From Aliidongia sp035943795 (GTDB lineage: Bacteria; Pseudomonadota; Alphaproteobacteria; ATCC43930; CGMCC-115725), in contig NZ_DASZBY010000093.1 in NCBI RefSeq assembly GCF_035943795.1, forward strand, positions 62,001 through 126,000: a stretch of 64,000 bases of DNA, in the 5' to 3' direction. Position numbers and translations under genes: made by a program. The notes under the pieces are model-generated. The model was not told the origin of the DNA. It saw nothing but the letters and a program-made list of their open reading frames with translations, and searched no databases. Below, in pieces: positions 62,331 to 64,000 of this stretch; position 1 is the first letter of the stretch, and each line of letters opens with the position of its first letter.

Positions 62331-63137
62331 TTACCCCAGACGCTCGATCATCGCCATGGCCGCCGCCGGATTGCGCGGCTTGAAGCCGCTGATGACGTAG
62401 AGGAAGACTTCGCGGTCTTCAGCAGCGGGATGCGCGCTGTCCGCCGTTTCCAGTCCCTTCGGCATCTTGCCGGCGGCCAGGTGGCGCGCGCGATCGACCC
62501 AGGTGTCGAGCGCGGCCGACGAATAGCCCGTCTCCTCCGCCTCCGTCGTGCCCATGATGCGGGCATAGACGAACGGTGCGGTGAAATCGGCGATCTGCGG
62601 AAATTCCGAATCGCCGGCAAGCACGACCGCAACCTTGTAGCGCCGGGCCAAGGCGATGAATTCCGACGTCTTGAAGCTGTCGTTGCGCACCTCGACCGCG
62701 TGGCGCAGCGCCCTGCCCTCGCGTTCTTCCGGCAGCAGCTTCAGGAAAGCCTCGAAATCGTCGGGATCAAACTTCTTGGTTCCGGCGAATTGCCAGTTGA
62801 TCGGACCCAGCTTGTCCTTCAGTTCCGTGATGCCGCTGCCGAGGAAGCGATCGATCGATTCGCCCGCCTCCGCCAGCACCCGCCGATTGGTGGCGAAGCG
62901 CGGGCCTTTGAGCGAAAAGATGAAATCGTCCGGCGCCTCGTCATGCCATTTGGCGAAGGTCTCCGGCTTCTGCGAGCCGTAATAGGTGCCGTTGACCTCG
63001 ATGGAGGTGAGCTTGCTGCTGGCATATTCCAGCTCGCGCTTCTGGGTCAGGTCGTCCGGATAGAACGTGCCGCGCCAGGGCTCGAAGGTCCAACCGCCAA
63101 TGCCGATGCGGATCTTGGGCGTCGCGTGTCTGGGCAT
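62331..63137 (-). CDS. DUF72 family protein (YecE-like)
   Basis: A 268-residue TIM-barrel-like protein. The N-terminal IGIGGWTFEPWRGTFYPDDL, the middle ASSKLTSIEVNGTYYGSQKP, and the paired AVEVRNDSF and VVLAGDSEFPQIADFTAPFVYARIMGT segments (the last in pieces) match DUF72/YecE proteins, which have no firmly established activity. It is divergent from the Ku gene across a 130-base spacer, an arrangement that does not by itself say anything about function. Confidence 0.88.
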   Translation of the reverse strand: MPRHATPKIRIGIGGWTFEPWRGTFYPDDLTQKRELEYASSKLTSIEVNGTYYGSQKPETFAKWHDEAPDDFIFSLKGPRFATNRRVLAEAGESIDRFLGSGITELKDKLGPINWQFAGTKKFDPDDFEAFLKLLPEEREGRALRHAVEVRNDSFKTSEFIALARRYKVAVVLAGDSEFPQIADFTAPFVYARIMGTTEAEETGYSSAALDTWVDRARHLAAGKMPKGLETADSAHPAAEDREVFLYVISGFKPRNPAAAMAMIERLG

Positions 63138-63267
63138 CTGGGCTTCCCATATCTGCTCGTGGGGGCGGAAAATACCAGAATATCAATCGCGGGTGGCGAG
63201 GAATGGTTGCCGGCAGGAACCGAGCTTCAGCAGGCGGGTTCATGGATTGCCCAGCGGAGTAGCGGAT

Positions 63268-64000
63268 ATGGCGCCTCGAGCGAATTGGAAAGGCTTTCTC
63301 AAGGTCGGCGAGTTGAGCTGCGCCGTGGCCTTGTACACGGCCGCCTCGCAGTCGGAGCGGATCGCGTTCCACACGCTCAACCGCAAGACCGGCAACCGGG
63401 TCCATCGCCAGTTCGTCGACGGCGAGACCGGCAAGCCGGTGGAGCGCGACGATCAGGTCAAGGGCTACGAGGTCGCCCAGGGCGAGTATGTGACCTTCGA
63501 GCCGGACGAGGTCGCCAGCGTCGTACCGGAGAGCGACAAGACCCTGGCCATCGAGCAGTTCATCGCCTGCCACGACATCGACGACGTCTATTTCGACCGG
63601 CCCTATTACCTGGCGCCCAGCGACCCGGTCGCAGCCCACGCGTTCAATCTGGTCCGCGACGCCATGAAAAAGAAGCAGGTCGCGGCGCTGGCCCGGACCG
63701 TGCTGTTCCGCCGGGTGCGCACCGTGCTGATCCGTGCCCACGACACCGGCCTGATCGCAACGACGCTCAACTTCGACTATGAGGTCCGGTCGTCAGACGA
63801 GGCGTTCGAGGGCTTGCCGAAGCGGAAGATCGCCGGCGAGATGCTCGATCTCGCCAGGCACATCATCGATACCAAGCGCGGAGAGTTCGACCCGGTCAAA
63901 TTCGACGACCGGTACGAATCGGCGCTGGCCGAGATGGTCAAGGCCAAGCTCGCGGGCAAGCCGCTGCCCAAGCCCAAGGCGGTGAAATCGACCAAGGTGG
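63268..64000 (+). CDS. ku: Non-homologous end-joining protein Ku (3' truncated by the window)
   Basis: The first 244 codons of a bacterial Ku protein, which binds DNA ends as a homodimer and recruits LigD for end joining. WKGFLKVGELSCAVALYTAA, FHTLNRKTGNRVHRQFVD and VKGYEVAQGEYVTFEPDEV form the start of the beta-barrel; FDRPYYLAPSD and the C-terminal helical segment EMLDLARHIIDTKRGEFDP follow. The Lys/Pro-rich tail (AKLAGKPLPKPKAVK) begins where the window ends. GGAG lies 9-10 bases before the ATG at 63268. ligD is not in view. Confidence 0.95.
   Translation, partial: MAPRANWKGFLKVGELSCAVALYTAASQSERIAFHTLNRKTGNRVHRQFVDGETGKPVERDDQVKGYEVAQGEYVTFEPDEVASVVPESDKTLAIEQFIACHDIDDVYFDRPYYLAPSDPVAAHAFNLVRDAMKKKQVAALARTVLFRRVRTVLIRAHDTGLIATTLNFDYEVRSSDEAFEGLPKRKIAGEMLDLARHIIDTKRGEFDPVKFDDRYESALAEMVKAKLAGKPLPKPKAVKSTKV

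Noticed and set aside
62430..63782. 450-codon plus-strand frame over the DUF72 gene and the start of ku
   Set aside because: It lies opposite or out of frame with two recognisable genes, and the translation has no domain.

Overview
The window is high-GC DNA with tightly packed genes, many of them in overlapping (ATGA/TGATG) operons. Gene content points to an alphaproteobacterium, probably of Rhodospirillales type: an alphaproteobacterial-style tad/cpa pilus locus with a perfect CtrA-type box, a TsdA-like cytochrome, a HutC-controlled urocanase, a complete urease operon, a PEP-CTERM-type protein and Ku. The taxon is an inference from gene content only. No rRNA, tRNA, IS element or CRISPR array was seen.

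Region 1 (1-21.7 kb) opens with the tail of a membrane protein and a TsdA-like dihaem cytochrome. An envelope/secretion neighbourhood follows. On the + strand are a TPR protein, a Sel1-DUF3857-transglutaminase lipoprotein, a CHASE2 class III nucleotide cyclase and a FecR-like secreted protein. Converging on these is a minus-strand operon of a TpsB transporter, a 2628-residue filamentous-haemagglutinin-type TpsA, and a secreted TPR-CHAT caspase-like protein whose start overlaps the tpsA stop. A CRP-like box lies upstream of tpsB, which suggests a cyclic-nucleotide link with the cyclase. This is the best candidate for an under-described system.

Region 2 (21.7-33.2 kb) is nitrogen catabolism. 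It holds D-amino-acid dehydrogenase and alanine racemase with a divergent Lrp-type regulator, then HutC, an orphan methyltransferase and urocanase (with a palindromic operator just upstream), running straight into ureDABCEFG.

Region 3 (33.2-44.3 kb) is mixed: a LysR regulator, an MBL-fold hydrolase, a YeiH-type exporter with a divergent LysR regulator, a divergent Nramp-like carrier, a choice-of-anchor/PEP-CTERM protein, a 48-residue His-rich secreted peptide, tartrate/D-malate dehydrogenase, small exported proteins, a DUF2383-type four-helix protein and a mercuric-reductase-like flavoprotein.

Region 4 (44.3-58.2 kb) is a complete tad (Flp pilus) locus: flp-cpaA-cpaB-cpaC-cpaD-cpaE-cpaF-tadB-tadC-tadD on the minus strand, two TadE-like genes and one TadG-like gene on the plus strand, and a second cpaE paralogue. 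A 498-bp AT-rich spacer upstream of flp carries TTAA-N7-TTAA.

Region 5 (58.2-64 kb) holds a GT87-type membrane protein, a FadR-type GntR regulator with a perfect palindrome before a divergent aminotransferase-dipeptidase operon, a DUF72 protein and a 3'-truncated Ku gene.
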